Of a DNA stretch of 64,000 nt, positions 1 to 10,899 are shown piece by piece. Origin of the DNA: Sphagnum compactum (taxonomy: Eukaryota > Bryophyta > Sphagnopsida > Sphagnales); assembly GCA_965153455.1 (NCBI GenBank), contig OZ234501.1, positions 496,001 through 560,000 of the forward strand, given 5' to 3'. A model generated the notes under the pieces. It searched no databases. It was not told where the DNA came from and saw only the letters and a program-made list of their open reading frames with translations. Within the stretch, counting starts at the first letter, position 1. The number at the start of each line of letters is the position of its first letter. Both the position numbers and the translations under genes were made by a program.

Positions 1-958
1 CCCTTCGTCCATTCCCAGTCTTTTTTGTTTGCTTTGTTGCCAACAAAACATTTCTTTTCATAATTGGAATGGTTTTGACAAGAATATATGTCCACTCAAC
101 ACATTTTGTCCCACTGTCGCTAATCTTTGGGGAGCCATTTTCCAATTTTGACTTCTCTTTCCTTTTTGCTATGAACTCTCTTCCCCTTTTTTTTCCACAA
201 TAGACCAAATCTGCTTCTTCAACAAATCCTGGAATGAGATTTTCTTGCAAGAACATGCTCTGATGTATGCAGTCCATTGTTGTTTATATGCACAACACTT
301 GAAGACAATCTTATTAGACAAGAAGAAAAATGCACCTAACCAATGTCATCTCTAAATCCCAAACATGTATCGATCAGGACACAACAAAGGGTTTGATCTA
401 CATCTACCAAACTTTGGAGCTGCAGAATATCTTCATACAATTTGGCAACTTCTCCATACTTACATTTCAAATTACTGCAAAAACATATAGATGACCTAGT
501 AACAAGGTAATATAGAATTTAGATCCAACAACACATCGGCAAGCAAAAAAAAAAGGAGAACCAAACCCCAAAAAATTGTACAAAAGAATGAGGAGCAATT
601 TCAGTGACTTTCAACAACAAGTATGGTAGTGACTAGCTCGATCCCATAATATCCCCAATGACTTCATCAGCTCTTGGTGCAAGTAATTGTCATACATCAA
701 CCCACATACAAGACTGTCACAAGACTGAGAGAAAGAAAAAGTTGCACCCAACATCATGCTATCATCAAGAACTACATGCTTGAACATCAATGTTATCATC
801 AAGAATTGTCAGTTTCTACAAAGGAGATTACATAGAACATAAGGAATCTAAGAGCATAATACAAATTGAACTATGTTCTTAAAGGTGGCTAACAATAGAT
901 AAACTACCTTAAGGTTGATTTTCAAGGCATGATTCCTAAGATATTGGTCATTGACTTG
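1..958. other. No gene recognised
   Basis: AT-rich DNA with a few short poly-A runs. The only long frame (611-802, minus) has no recognisable motif and is treated as chance. Nothing repeated elsewhere in the window was seen here. Confidence 0.5.
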
Positions 959-1456
959 TTATGGTTTGACCATACACCTAGATGCAACTCCTATCATCAC
1001 CTCACACATCTTTTTGAATGGATCTGTTAATAGTGACCACACGAGCCATGTTAACAAACATTTGCTCCCACCAATGGGTCCTTCATAGGTTATCATGTTC
1101 AGAAATTCCACTTGCAAAGTTGCACCATATGATTCTGAGCACATGAATGGACTTGCATCAGACCAGTTAACATGCATACTTTGCACAAATAGACAACTAG
1201 CATAAGGAGTGAATAGACCATATATTTCTCCGTCCTTGTCAGGGAGGAAAGCCAAAATGAACATGGGGTGGTGGCAGTTCAGTAGATTGAACATTTCTCT
1301 CACATGTTCATTAGGTGGAAAATGTTTGATGTTTTGCGGCTCCTTTTCAATAGCTTTTGGATTGAAATTCTTTGGAACCCAACATTTGGCAAGAGCATTG
1401 AATCCAACAGGCATCAAATTGTAGTTGTGACTAGACCTCATGCTCTCTCTAGACAC
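959..1456 (-). CDS. Unrecognised 165-codon ORF, possible gene fragment
   Basis: An open frame of 165 codons with balanced, non-repetitive amino-acid content and no low-complexity runs, unlike most frames in this window. Features seen: a proline/lysine-rich stretch at about residues 25-50, then a hydrophobic block around residues 60-75 containing HHPMFILAFLPDKDGEIYGL, and a tryptophan-rich segment near residues 135-145. I do not recognise a family. It lies on the same strand as the helicase fragment 0.6 kb away and could be a neighbouring exon of a broken host gene, or an independent captured fragment. The start codon was taken only because it is the first Met of the frame; a spliced upstream exon is equally possible. 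Confidence 0.35.
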   Translation of the reverse strand: MSRESMRSSHNYNLMPVGFNALAKCWVPKNFNPKAIEKEPQNIKHFPPNEHVREMFNLLNCHHPMFILAFLPDKDGEIYGLFTPYASCLFVQSMHVNWSDASPFMCSESYGATLQVEFLNMITYEGPIGGSKCLLTWLVWSLLTDPFKKMCEVMIGVASRCMVKP

Positions 1457-2037
1457 AAAATAAGGCTTTAACTAATCGACAAGTGTACTATGGCACAAAG
1501 TTCCATACCATGCCATATTTGTTGTAGGCCTAGACTAGATTTTAAGCAATAACATCAGCATCATAACAATTCCCATCAATTACTACCATGACCCAATTGG
1601 TAATCACACGCCCTTCATGAACAACTACACCCACATGGTTGCTAATAGTGGTTAGTACTGAAATCCAAATCAGGGTTAGGGTTTGACCATCAAGGGATTT
1701 CAAAAAACATGTTCTCAACCAGTTACTAATGTTTTAAGACTATAATTTAGTTACAAAATTATAATAGCCGACATACTTCAAATGATGAAGATATTCATGG
1801 CACAGGTAAAAAAACCTTATTGTTGAAATTCCATCATCCCTCATGAGGATTCTCTTTCCTTCCACCTCCAAATAGAAGTTGCATTTACCAATCTGCAAAC
1901 ACAATTACTTTACAGATGGAGGCATTCAGCTCACCCCACTCGGAATTTCACCACATCAAGAATATGGATAGAACAAAATGCCAGCCTGCAAAACATCACA
2001 CAACCAACAACTTTATTGTAGCTTTGCCTTTGTGTAC
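1457..2037. other. No gene recognised between two gene fragments
   Basis: No clear coding frame. On the minus strand a pyrimidine-flanked CAG near 1985 could be a splice acceptor following the GTAAGT donor at the end of the helicase fragment, but the frame after it does not read as helicase and soon stops. Confidence 0.4.
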
Positions 2038-2382
2038 TTACTTCATAGGCTTGTACTGCCCAAGACAATGAATGTGGTCTCGTTCATGTTGTTCCACTAT
2101 TGGGTTCCACCATGGGTCCATCATGAACACATGTGACGGAATTGTCAGGTTCAGTGCTACACCACCTACCTTCACATTCATTGGAAACACTTGAGAAAAG
2201 CCAACCATCAAGGTTAGAAAATTCACATATGTAAGATATGGATGATTGCGAACTCCATCCATCAATGATAACAAATGCTCATGAGCTTTGTGTTGTAATT
2301 TAATGGATACATGTGATATCTTATAATTTTTAGAAAATAGATTCAGTGAGGGGTCTTGCAAACACACTGCATTCTTTCCCAA
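2038..2382 (-). pseudogene. RAD16-like SNF2 helicase C-terminal fragment (degenerate)
   Basis: The last ~45 residues read GGVALNLTIPSHVFMMDPWW followed by NPIVEQHERDHIHCLGQYKP, the characteristic motif V/VI region of RAD16-type SNF2 DNA-repair helicases (global-genome nucleotide-excision repair, nucleus). Upstream, a block ending HPYL matches the part of the helicase C lobe preceding motif IV. In functional family members motif VI has arginines in the DRIHR...GQ core; here they are His and Cys, changes expected from methyl-CpG decay, so ATP hydrolysis would be lost. A perfect GTAAGT donor follows directly after the QYKPM codons, so intron-exon structure was retained and this is not a processed copy. 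Only one or two exons' worth remains; the ATP-binding lobe was not found. Confidence 0.72.
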
Positions 2383-2567
2383 TTTAAGGAAAACCTAACA
2401 TACTCTCCTACTGCCATAACATGGTCATGGCAAAAGTGCTAATGCTTTTGTTGACTTCAATTTCAGACACAAATCATACCAAAATATAAGATAAGAAATT
2501 GAAAAGGAGAAAGACAAGTAAACATAATAGGAGCCTGATAACTACAACATGTGGGGAAGGTGGATTA
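2383..2567. other. Short spacer between two minus-strand gene fragments
   Basis: AT-rich, intron-like; no frame or motif recognised. Confidence 0.3.
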
Positions 2568-2880
2568 CTTGAAGAGCTTCAGCTGTAACCTCATTCGACT
2601 CATTGGCAATCGCCTGAGCAACTTCCAGCTGTTTCCTCAACATGAGCAATTCCTTCTTCCGAATGTGAAAGCTCTTCTTGGAACCTCGTGGTGCAGCTTT
2701 GGTCAATTCGAGCTCTTGCTCCGTTTACAAGTCTTCGATCAACATTTCCTAGAGGACATTCATGTCAACTTCTAAGGTTGTAACCACATCTACCTTTTGT
2801 TTCAACTCCCACTTCAATGAGTTCATCTAGATCCTTGCATCACGTCGCCATGGGTTGTCTCAGCTCCAATAGTTCGTTGT
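2568..2880 (-). pseudogene. Coiled-coil protein fragment with two in-frame stops
   Basis: Minus-strand translation gives a charged, heptad-like sequence rich in E, L, K and Q (for example KKELLMLRKQLEVAQAIANE), interrupted by two stop codons (near 2750 and 2725) and needing one frame change near 2820. It ends at a CAA followed by GTAATC, a plausible splice donor. No family was recognised beyond 'coiled coil'. It lies just upstream (in minus-strand sense) of the RAD16-like fragment; whether the two were ever one gene is unknown. It could also derive from a retroelement extra ORF of the kind seen further right. Confidence 0.4.
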
Positions 2881-3980
2881 TAGTGTTGAAATCACTCAAA
2901 ACCCTAAAATGCTACTGAAATAGGAATAGGTAAAGATGGACAATGGGGTGAAACTAAAAAAAATGTTCGGTGAAGTAACAGTAAAGTGTGGAATTATTAT
3001 TTACATATAGGGTTGCAGCAAAACATTTTTTTTCCAATAACCCCCACCAATCCAAGTTTTAAAATCTCATTTGAGATCAAGGTGACATGGCTTCAAGAGC
3101 GACCAATATTTTTGGAACACACTCAAGGCCTTTTCCTTAAACAAATAAGAAAAAATTAACACCTTACAATTTTGGGTTGGGTTGGGGGGCAGGGGGCATA
3201 TTTCTTTAGTGTTAAACACCATTTGAAAATCAAATTTATTTTGATGGGTCTCAACACTCTTAGACCAATACAATGTAACAACAAACTCTGAACATTAACT
3301 CACTAGATACAAAATATGTAGACCTATGGTCATTAGATACACCTTCATTAGTGTTGAATTTTTTATTCACACTTGATAATTTGAATCAACCCCAAAATAG
3401 ACTTGAGAAATGGCCTCCATAATAGTTTATTGATATATCAAATCTAAAAACATGAGAACAATCAAGCAACTAACATAAAAAGGGGAAACACAATTCTAAA
3501 GGAGAAACAAAAATAATGAACAATTTCAATGATAATAAAGGTCAAATACATGTTCAAAGACCTTCCACAGCAACATGTACATTGTTGACCAACCATGCTG
3601 TAATACCCCCACCAAATTTATCAGCTCCCAATAATGACTGCATGGTAATGTCAAAATTGAACTCATTTAAATTAAAAGAAAAATTAAGGACAAACAAAAA
3701 ATTGTTGTATAATGTCATATTTCCAACAAAGAAGGCATGCATTTTGACCTTTCATTACTCTTGCATCCACTATTTCCACTAAATAATCACACTTAATTTT
3801 TCAAAAAACTAAATGTGAAACTATGATGAGTATTTTCCCTATAATACTTGTAAAAATGAACAATTAGTATTATGTTGATCAATTTATTTGTTGTTGTCAT
3901 CAATGTCGCCATGTAATCTATAAGTAATAAGCACTTACGGAGGTGGACTACGGACTAGATCATCAAGTTTTGGAAAACAT
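2881..3980. other. No gene recognised
   Basis: AT-rich DNA. Frames at 3067-3273 and 3516-3782 have no motif and read as chance ORFs. Confidence 0.45.
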
Positions 3981-6390
3981 CCTATACATATGATATTCAT
4001 AGTGCACTCACAAGGACGAAGGCAATAGGTAGTTTGACCCAAAAAAACACTGTAGTGGTAGGTTGTTTAAACATAGTGGTAGGCTATTCCTATTGACTTC
4101 TTTTCATTTTTTGTTACTTTTTTTATGAGTTATAACTTTTGTAATCTACTTTTTACTATTCAAGGGGGGCAAGGTCAATTATTTTTATTTATTTATTTTA
4201 TTGTTGAAGGAGGAGGGGGTGATTAGATTTTATTTTTTAAAACTTCTTTTAATGTTGAGGGGGCAGGGGGGGTGGAGGTTAATTTTTTTTTCTTTCATTT
4301 GACTTGTGGAAGGGGAGGGGACGGGGGATTGTTTTTTCTTAAAACCTTTTTTCATTGTTGAGTGGCTAGGGAGGGGGGGGGGGGGGGGTCAGGGTTCTTT
4401 TTCTTTTTCTTTTGATTTGTTTAAGGGGGAGGGGAGGGGGAGGGGGTTGATTGTGTTTTTTAATTTCATTATGGGGGGGGGGTTTGGTTTAACTAATTTA
4501 ATCTTGGTTAAAATAAAATAAACTTAATTAAACTAACCTAAACTTGGCTAAACTAAATTCAATTTGGCCAAGTTAATTTTAAATTGGCTAAAATATTCTA
4601 AAATAAACTAAATTTCACAAAATTAACATAATCTTGGTTTAAATCAATTAAATTAATCTTGGCTAAACTAACATAAATTTGGTTAAAATTTGACTAAACT
4701 AACATAATCTTGACTAAACCAACTTAAAACTTAGATATATCATTTTGTTTTAAATTTAATAGGTTAGTTAAACTAACCTAAACTTGGCTAAACTAAATTC
4801 AACTTGGTTAAGTTAATTTAAACTTGGCTAAACTAACCTATATATTTGATACTCACATTGCACTCACAAGGATGTAGGCAGTAGGCAATTTGCCCCTAAA
4901 AACCCACTGTAGTGGTAGGCTGTTTTTGTTGATTTTTTTTCACTTTTTGTTACTTTTTGTTAATTTTTTAAACTAGTTGTAACTTTTGTAATCTACTTTT
5001 TACTATTAAAGGGGGGCAAGGTTAGTTGTTTTAATTAATTTTTTGATTATTGAGGGGGGAGGGGGTGTGGTTAGATTTTATTTTTTTAAACTTTTTTTTA
5101 TTGTTAAGGGGGTAGGGGGGGTGTAGGTTTTTCTTTTCTTTTCTTTCATTTGACTTGTGGAAGGAGGAGAGGAGGGGGGTTTGTTTATTCATAAAACCTT
5201 TTTTTCATTGTTGAGTGGCTAGGGGGTGTCAAAGTTCTTTTTCTTTTTCTTTTGATTTGTTGAAGGGGGAGGGGAGGGGAGGGGAGGGGGAGGGGGTTGA
5301 TTATTTTTTTAAATTTTGTTATTGGGGGGGGGGGGTTGGTTTAACTAATTTAATATTAATTAAAATAAACTAAACTTGGCTAAGTTAATTTAAAGTTGGC
5401 TAAAATAATCTAAAATAAATTAAATTTCACAAAATTAACATAATCTTGGTTTAAATCAATTACATTAATCTTGGCTAAACTAACATAAATTTGGTAAAAA
5501 TTTGACTAAATTAACATAATCTTGACTAAATTAACTTAAAACTTAGATATATCATTTTGTTTTAAGTACAATAGGTTAGTTAAACTAACCTAAACTTGGT
5601 TAAACTAAATTCAACTTGGTTAAGTTAATTTAAACTTGGCTAAACTAACCTATACATATGATACTCACATTACATTCACAAGGACGTAAGCAATAGGCAG
5701 CTTGATCCCAAAAAATCCATTGTGGTGGTAGGTTGTTTGAACATAGTGGAATGTTGTTTTTGTTGACTTCTTTTCATTTTTTGTTACTTTTTTATTAGTT
5801 GTAACTTTTGTAATCTTCTTTTTACTATCGAGGGGGGGCAAGGTTAGTTGTTTTAATTTATTTTTTCATTGTTGAAGGGGGAGGGGTGTGGTTAGATTTT
5901 TTTTTAAAAACTTATTTTTACTCTTATAGGGGCAACAAGGGTGGAGGTTAATTTTATTTTTCTTTCATTTGACTTGTGGAAGGGGGAAGGGGGGGGGGGT
6001 TAGTTCTTTAAAAAAACCTTTTAGGGATGGGGGGTCAGGGTTCTTTTTCTTTTTCTTTTGATTTGTTGAAGGTGGAGGGGAGGGGGAGGGAGTTGATTGT
6101 TTTTAAAATTCATTATGGGGGGGGGGGGGGTAGGGGTTGGTTTAACTAATTCAATCTTAGTTAAATAAAATTAAACTTGGTTAAACCAACCTAAACCTGG
6201 CTAAGTTAATTTAAACTTGGTTAAACTAACATAAAATAAACTAAATTTGAAAAAATTATTTTACTTTTGGTTTAAATAAATAAAATAAATCTTGGCCAAA
6301 CTAACATAAATTTGGTTAAACTTGATTGAACTAACATATTATTGACTAAATTAACTTAAACTTGGATATATCATTTTGTTTTATATATAA
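3981..6390. repeat. Three tandem ~0.8 kb units with G-run and TAAACTTGGCTAAACTAA blocks
   Basis: Units start at about 3981, 4837 and 5649 with the shared words CCTATAyATwTGATAyTCA and CACAAGGACGwArGCA. Each contains, in the same order: a TTGTTACTTTTT region, a GGGGGGCAAGGT word, several poly-G tracts separated by TTTTCTTTTTCTTTTGATTTG, then an AT-rich block made of TAAACTTGGCTAAACTAA-like 8-10 bp words, ending in TTAGATATATCATTTTGTTTTA. Spacings are 856 and 812 bp; the third unit lacks the final return to the start word. All G runs are on the plus strand. No coding capacity beyond a glycine-rich artefact. Confidence 0.85.
5265..5296 (+). other. Strong G-quadruplex-forming tract
   Basis: Six consecutive G runs of 4-5 bases separated by single A residues. 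The equivalent places in the other two units have shorter versions, and pure runs of 16 G (4373-4388) and about 14 G (6117-6130) lie nearby. By known G4 rules this would fold readily as single strand. Confidence 0.8.
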
Positions 6391-8470
6391 ATTTAGGATG
6401 GTTATTTTTTAAATAAAATCAAGGAACTTTGAAGGTTCTTAAAATCTCGATATTATTCTACCACCATATATTGTCAAATGGTTTATAAATGACATCACGT
6501 ATGTTATATGAATTGTGAGGCATTTCTTTATGAAATGATTCGTAAACGATATCACATATTAGCCATGGAACGAACTCACCAACACATGTAGAGATTGATG
6601 TTGGTTGATTATTAATTTTTGGCAAGTTATTTTTTTAAAAATTCAAAATGTTTGGCCCATCGATCATCAATATCATATTTATTCAACCTAATATTTTGAT
6701 TATTGACAATACCTAATTTTTGTTGAGTAATAACGATTGGTTATGCATAAAGATCAGTTTTCAAATACCCAATTGATAACCTTTTGTTTTGCTTCTAATT
6801 ATACATGGTTATAAAAAGAATTATGATTGAAAAATAAATTCCACAATAAAATATTTATTTATTGAAGATTAATAGCCACTAAAGATAATCGGTAACAGTG
6901 AGGTCACTAAGGTAGGTTAATCTTAATGTTGACCATGATTTTTTATTAATTACCCACTGATTTTTTCAATATTTACCAACATGTAGTAAGTGGATTTCTT
7001 GTCTTAACATAACATCAACTTGACCCGCACCATTTTGATTTTTCCAAATCGTTTTAGATCAACCATTTTAAACATATTTTTGCTTTTAGATACATATTAT
7101 TATTGATTTATAATTTAGATGGAATAGTTGAACATTCATATTTCAAACCTTAAACCCTAAAATCAAATTTGCACAAAACATTAAAAAATATCAAAAGGTT
7201 AAACAAAGTACCCTTGGCCACTAAAAGCACTAAAAAAACATTAAATCTTCACCATTGAGTTTCCATGACATGCAAAAAGACATGCACACACGTAATTAAA
7301 TTTCAAAAGGACATAAAATATGTTACATGGCCATTAAAAAGAGCAAATGTAACAATATGGAATTTTAATGCTATAGCTATTGTTATTTTAAATATTGGAA
7401 TAAATATATTTAGGAATCTAAAAGTTGCAAAATAACACATGAGTGAAATAATGAAAACAACAAAATCACGTGTAAAACAAGTACTAGCAATTTCCTAGAA
7501 GGGAGGCCCCAAGTTGTCACATTACAATGAATTTTTTAAAGGTTGCCATGTTTAGATAATAGGTGCCAACAAGTCATCAAATTATAGGATGGATCCTAAA
7601 TCTTTCTATTTCCCCTTTTCACCTCCAACCACTTCTATACCCTACCCCATAATCCCTCTTATGCATGATCGACCCGCCTATTCCACAAATTTTGGGGTTG
7701 GGGGTGGGGGTAGGGGAAGTTTTGCTTGTATCTGTATGAATATCTCCCAATTATCAAAATTTAAATATTAATTGTTTGATGGGGAAAAAAATGCAAATTG
7801 GTACATAATCTAGTTTAGTGCAATATGAATTGTGGAAAGATGTATGTTGCGGACCTAGCCATAGTTGCCTTTTAAAAAAATTCATTCAAAAATTGAAACT
7901 ATCATTTATGTTCAAAGACAAGCCATTTATTCCATTATCACTTTCAATAGTAGCTCAATAGCCCTAATCAACATTTGAGCCTTTTGGATAAGATAACATT
8001 GTAAACTCAACTGTGAAGTTTTTTTAATAATCTTGAAATGAAAGGTCCACAAAATTTAACATGAACTTTCGTTTCTTCTTGCAAAATATGTATTTATTTC
8101 GATTTGAGAAATAATCAAATTCATAATTTTCAAATTAACTCCATCATTTCAACTTTGTGGAAAAGAATGTGAACTAAATTTTGCAATTCTTGATTTAAGT
8201 ATGTGACCATGGTTTTCTTTTTCAATTTTGTGATATCAAATTTTGGGAAAAATTTCCAAAAATTAGTCAAGTTTACTCTAGAAACACAAATTTTCTAAAA
8301 TTTTCTCAATTTTTTTGTTAATGTGATGATATGTTAACCATAATGCATATTTGGAAAAAGGGATTTAGTAAGAGATAAATGATCAGACGAAAAGGATTGA
8401 ATCAAATGAAAAGGCTATCCCATGATACGGAATACCAAAATGGCCATGCCTTATCCTTAGAATCTTTAAA
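6391..8470. other. AT-rich DNA without recognised genes
   Basis: No frame with recognisable product. The 60-codon frame at 7589-7771 is low in complexity and contains a GGGGTTGGGGGTGGGGG run. No repeat shared with the rest of the window was noticed. Confidence 0.45.
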
Positions 8471-9153
8471 TAAAACGCCTAGGTAGCCTAGGGTCCTAAA
8501 ACAAAAAGTATAGGTAGCCTAGGAATCTTGGGATAAAAAGCTTAAGTAACCTAGGGTTGAAAGTCGAGATAATCTATTGTAAAAAGCCTAGGTAACCTAA
8601 GGTAAAAGGCTTAAGTAAATCAAGAAGCTTAGGTAGCCTAAGGCAAAAAAATAGGTAATCTATAATAAAAAGCCTAGGTAACCTGAGGTAAAAGGCTTGG
8701 GTAAATAAAAAAGCTTAGGTAGTTTAAGATTAAAGCCTAGGCAACCTATGCATCTTAAAATGAAAAAGTCTAGGTAGCCTCTGGGGTTTGTGTGTTGTTG
8801 GTTATTTGGTGGAAGATCTGGAGGTTACCCATACTATTTTATTTTAAGACGCATAGGTTACCTAGGCTTTTTACCCTATGCTACCTAAGCTTTTTAATTT
8901 ACCTAAACCTTTTACCTTAGGCTACCTAGGCTTTTTACTATAAATTACTTAAACTTTTTACAGTAGATTACTTGTTTTTTTACCTTAAGTTATTTAATTT
9001 TTTATTTACTTAAGCCTTTTACCTTAGGCTACCTAGGTTTTTAACTATAAATTACATAAACCTTTTACCTTAGGTTACCTAAGCTTTTTATCTCAAGATT
9101 CTTAGTCTACCTAAACTTTTTGTTTAAGACCTTATATTACCTAGGCATCTTGT
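8471..9153. repeat. Large imperfect inverted repeat (fold-back), arms ~300 bp
   Basis: Left arm about 8471-8765, right arm about 8837-9153, spacer ~70 bp. The reverse complement of the right arm follows the left arm in order: GCCTAGGTA, CAAAAAGTwTAGGTAG, GATAAAAAGCTTAAGTAACC, AAGGTAAAAGGCTTAAGTAAA, ending in CCTATGCrTCTTAAAAT near the spacer. Each arm is itself a run of AAAGCCTAGGTAACCTAAGG-like words of ~25-30 bp, so the structure has local repeats within a long hairpin. No transposase and no clear target-site duplication were found; it may be a fold-back or MITE-like element, or an inverted duplication of a minisatellite. Confidence 0.85.
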
Positions 9154-9155
9154 AA

Positions 9156-9240
9156 GTCTTTAGAAGGTCCAATGTCCACTAAAATTTTAGAAATCCATTT
9201 CACTTGAGCATCAATTTGGTGAGATTAGATTACATGCATG
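9156..9240. repeat. Direct repeat copy 1 (~85 bp)
   Basis: Shares, in order, GTCTTTA, AGTCCAATGTCCAC-like, AAATCCATTTCACTTGA and GATTACATGCAT with 9569-9653. The copy abuts the outer end of the inverted repeat. The gap of ~330 bp between copies suggests an insertion or a decayed tandem duplication. Confidence 0.75.
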
Positions 9241-9512
9241 ATGTCACAAGATAAAACCTAGCTAACAAGTTTAGTGACCAATGAATCGACAAAACTGTCA
9301 AAAAACATTAGGTAAAACTTAGCCCCCAGAAACGTTGTCTAACCAATCAGTTAAAAAATAATGTTTGTAGGGCCTCATCTAAAAACATTAGAAATTATAT
9401 ATGTAAGTGAACTCGTATTGAAATGAATTTCTAAAATTATTCCTTGTAAATTATTTTTTACAATAGGCAGCAACGATACAAACACAACAATTGCAAACCT
9501 TACAAACATGTA

Positions 9513-9870
9513 TTACATTTTATAACACAATTTTCCTTTATATATGTTTTTGAATAGACAATTTAATAGGTCTTTATAAAGTCCAATGTCCACAAAATTT
9601 TTAAAAATCCATTTCACTTGAACATAAATTTGGTGACAATAGATTACATGCATCGAGGCTTCGTTTAATACGACTATCTGATCAATATCTATGACCTCGG
9701 ATGTTATTTTTTCTTTTAAATCTTCGTCAAATTTCTCTTTTTTGTGGTCAGAATCCATAGACTCTAAAGATTTTTGATTGTTTGAACTCTAAATCCCTTT
9801 CAATGTCAAATCCACATATTTGTATGGTTTCAACTTATTAACATTAACAAAAACTGGGTTTGGTTCCAAA
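9513..9870 (-). pseudogene. Ty3/gypsy integrase C-terminal tail fragment
   Basis: Minus-strand translation of 9787-9870 gives NPVFVNVNKLKPYKYVDLTL, the conserved 'VNxNKLKPYK' tail that closes the integrase of the gypsy elements elsewhere in this window (compare 19800-19867 and 11820-11878). After one stop the frame continues as an acidic/lysine-rich tail (9513-9758) with KKEKFDEDLKEKITSEVIDI. No upstream core integrase survives here. It is a solitary fragment on the strand opposite to element C. Confidence 0.6.
9569..9653. repeat. Direct repeat copy 2 (~85 bp)
   Basis: Second copy of the 9156-9240 sequence, same orientation, with scattered substitutions. It overlaps the tail of the gypsy fragment at 9513-9870. 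Confidence 0.75.
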
Positions 9871-9899
9871 TTGTTAACATAAATATCTTACATTTATTA

Positions 9900-10890
9900 T
9901 GAAAAATAAATACATAATGTTAAGTGAAGGAGTTATTTGTAATTTAGAAGGAAATAATAAGCCAAACATTATAATTTAACCAAAAGAACTACATCTATTA
10001 CATAATCAATACACTAGTAAAAAGACAAACCAAAGTGTTTACCAAAAATATACCTAGCGAAAGTGCCTCTCAAAATGACAAGCTAACATGACAAATCGAC
10101 AATCTTGACAAACCAACAATTTGGACAAATCGGTAAGACCTACCGATAGTTTCACAATTTTGGCATTTTTAAAGGTCAAATCAACTCTGATTGAGGTGTT
10201 TGATATGGCATTGGAAAGCTCTTTCCAAGGGCTATAAAATGAAGCCTTGAAATGTTCAATTTCGAATTTTTTGGGGGAAGTAACCTTTTTGACCTCTAAA
10301 TAGTTGAATTCCAACAATAGTCAACACATGACAATTAGATATAACTGTTTAATTGAATTTAGAGATGGCGAAGATTGAAAAGAGGATTGTATGATAAGAA
10401 AGAGGACAAGAGGGGAGGAACCAAAGGGACATAGAAAATGATGTTTTAGGAGATACATTACTTGTTTAGACTCTTATTATATGTTGTGAGCTAATTTTGG
10501 GAGGAAATGTATTAATTATGTTTTTAAATTTGGAGCAAATCGTTTGAGGGCAACATTCAAAAGTGGATTTGAAAGTTGTTTGGAATGTATTTTTCCTTAT
10601 TCTTAATTAGAAATTAAGATGTAGAATTGAGATGAGACACATGGAGAAATAGGATGTTGTTCCAATTAATGGGTTTACATGGTATTTCCATTAAAATGAG
10701 AACAAGGACCAGAGCAATACTCGAATCAATGAAATTATATTAGAAATGGGAAATTAAAAATATGTAGAAAACCATTGCTAATAATGTCAATGTTTGCATG
10801 ATGACGAGATTTTGATAATCCTACGGGAAATGCATGAAGGAATTGGTGGCGGACATTTTTTGATGGACATCACAACTCAAAAACTGGTGG
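9900..10890. other. No gene recognised
   Basis: AT-rich DNA with a short purine-rich stretch (10370-10440). The frame at 10054-10317 (minus) shows no motif. Confidence 0.4.
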
Positions 10891-10899
10891 ATGCTAAGA

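Noticed and set aside
4306-4521. Glycine-rich 71-codon ORF
   Set aside because: Produced by poly-G tracts of the tandem repeat.
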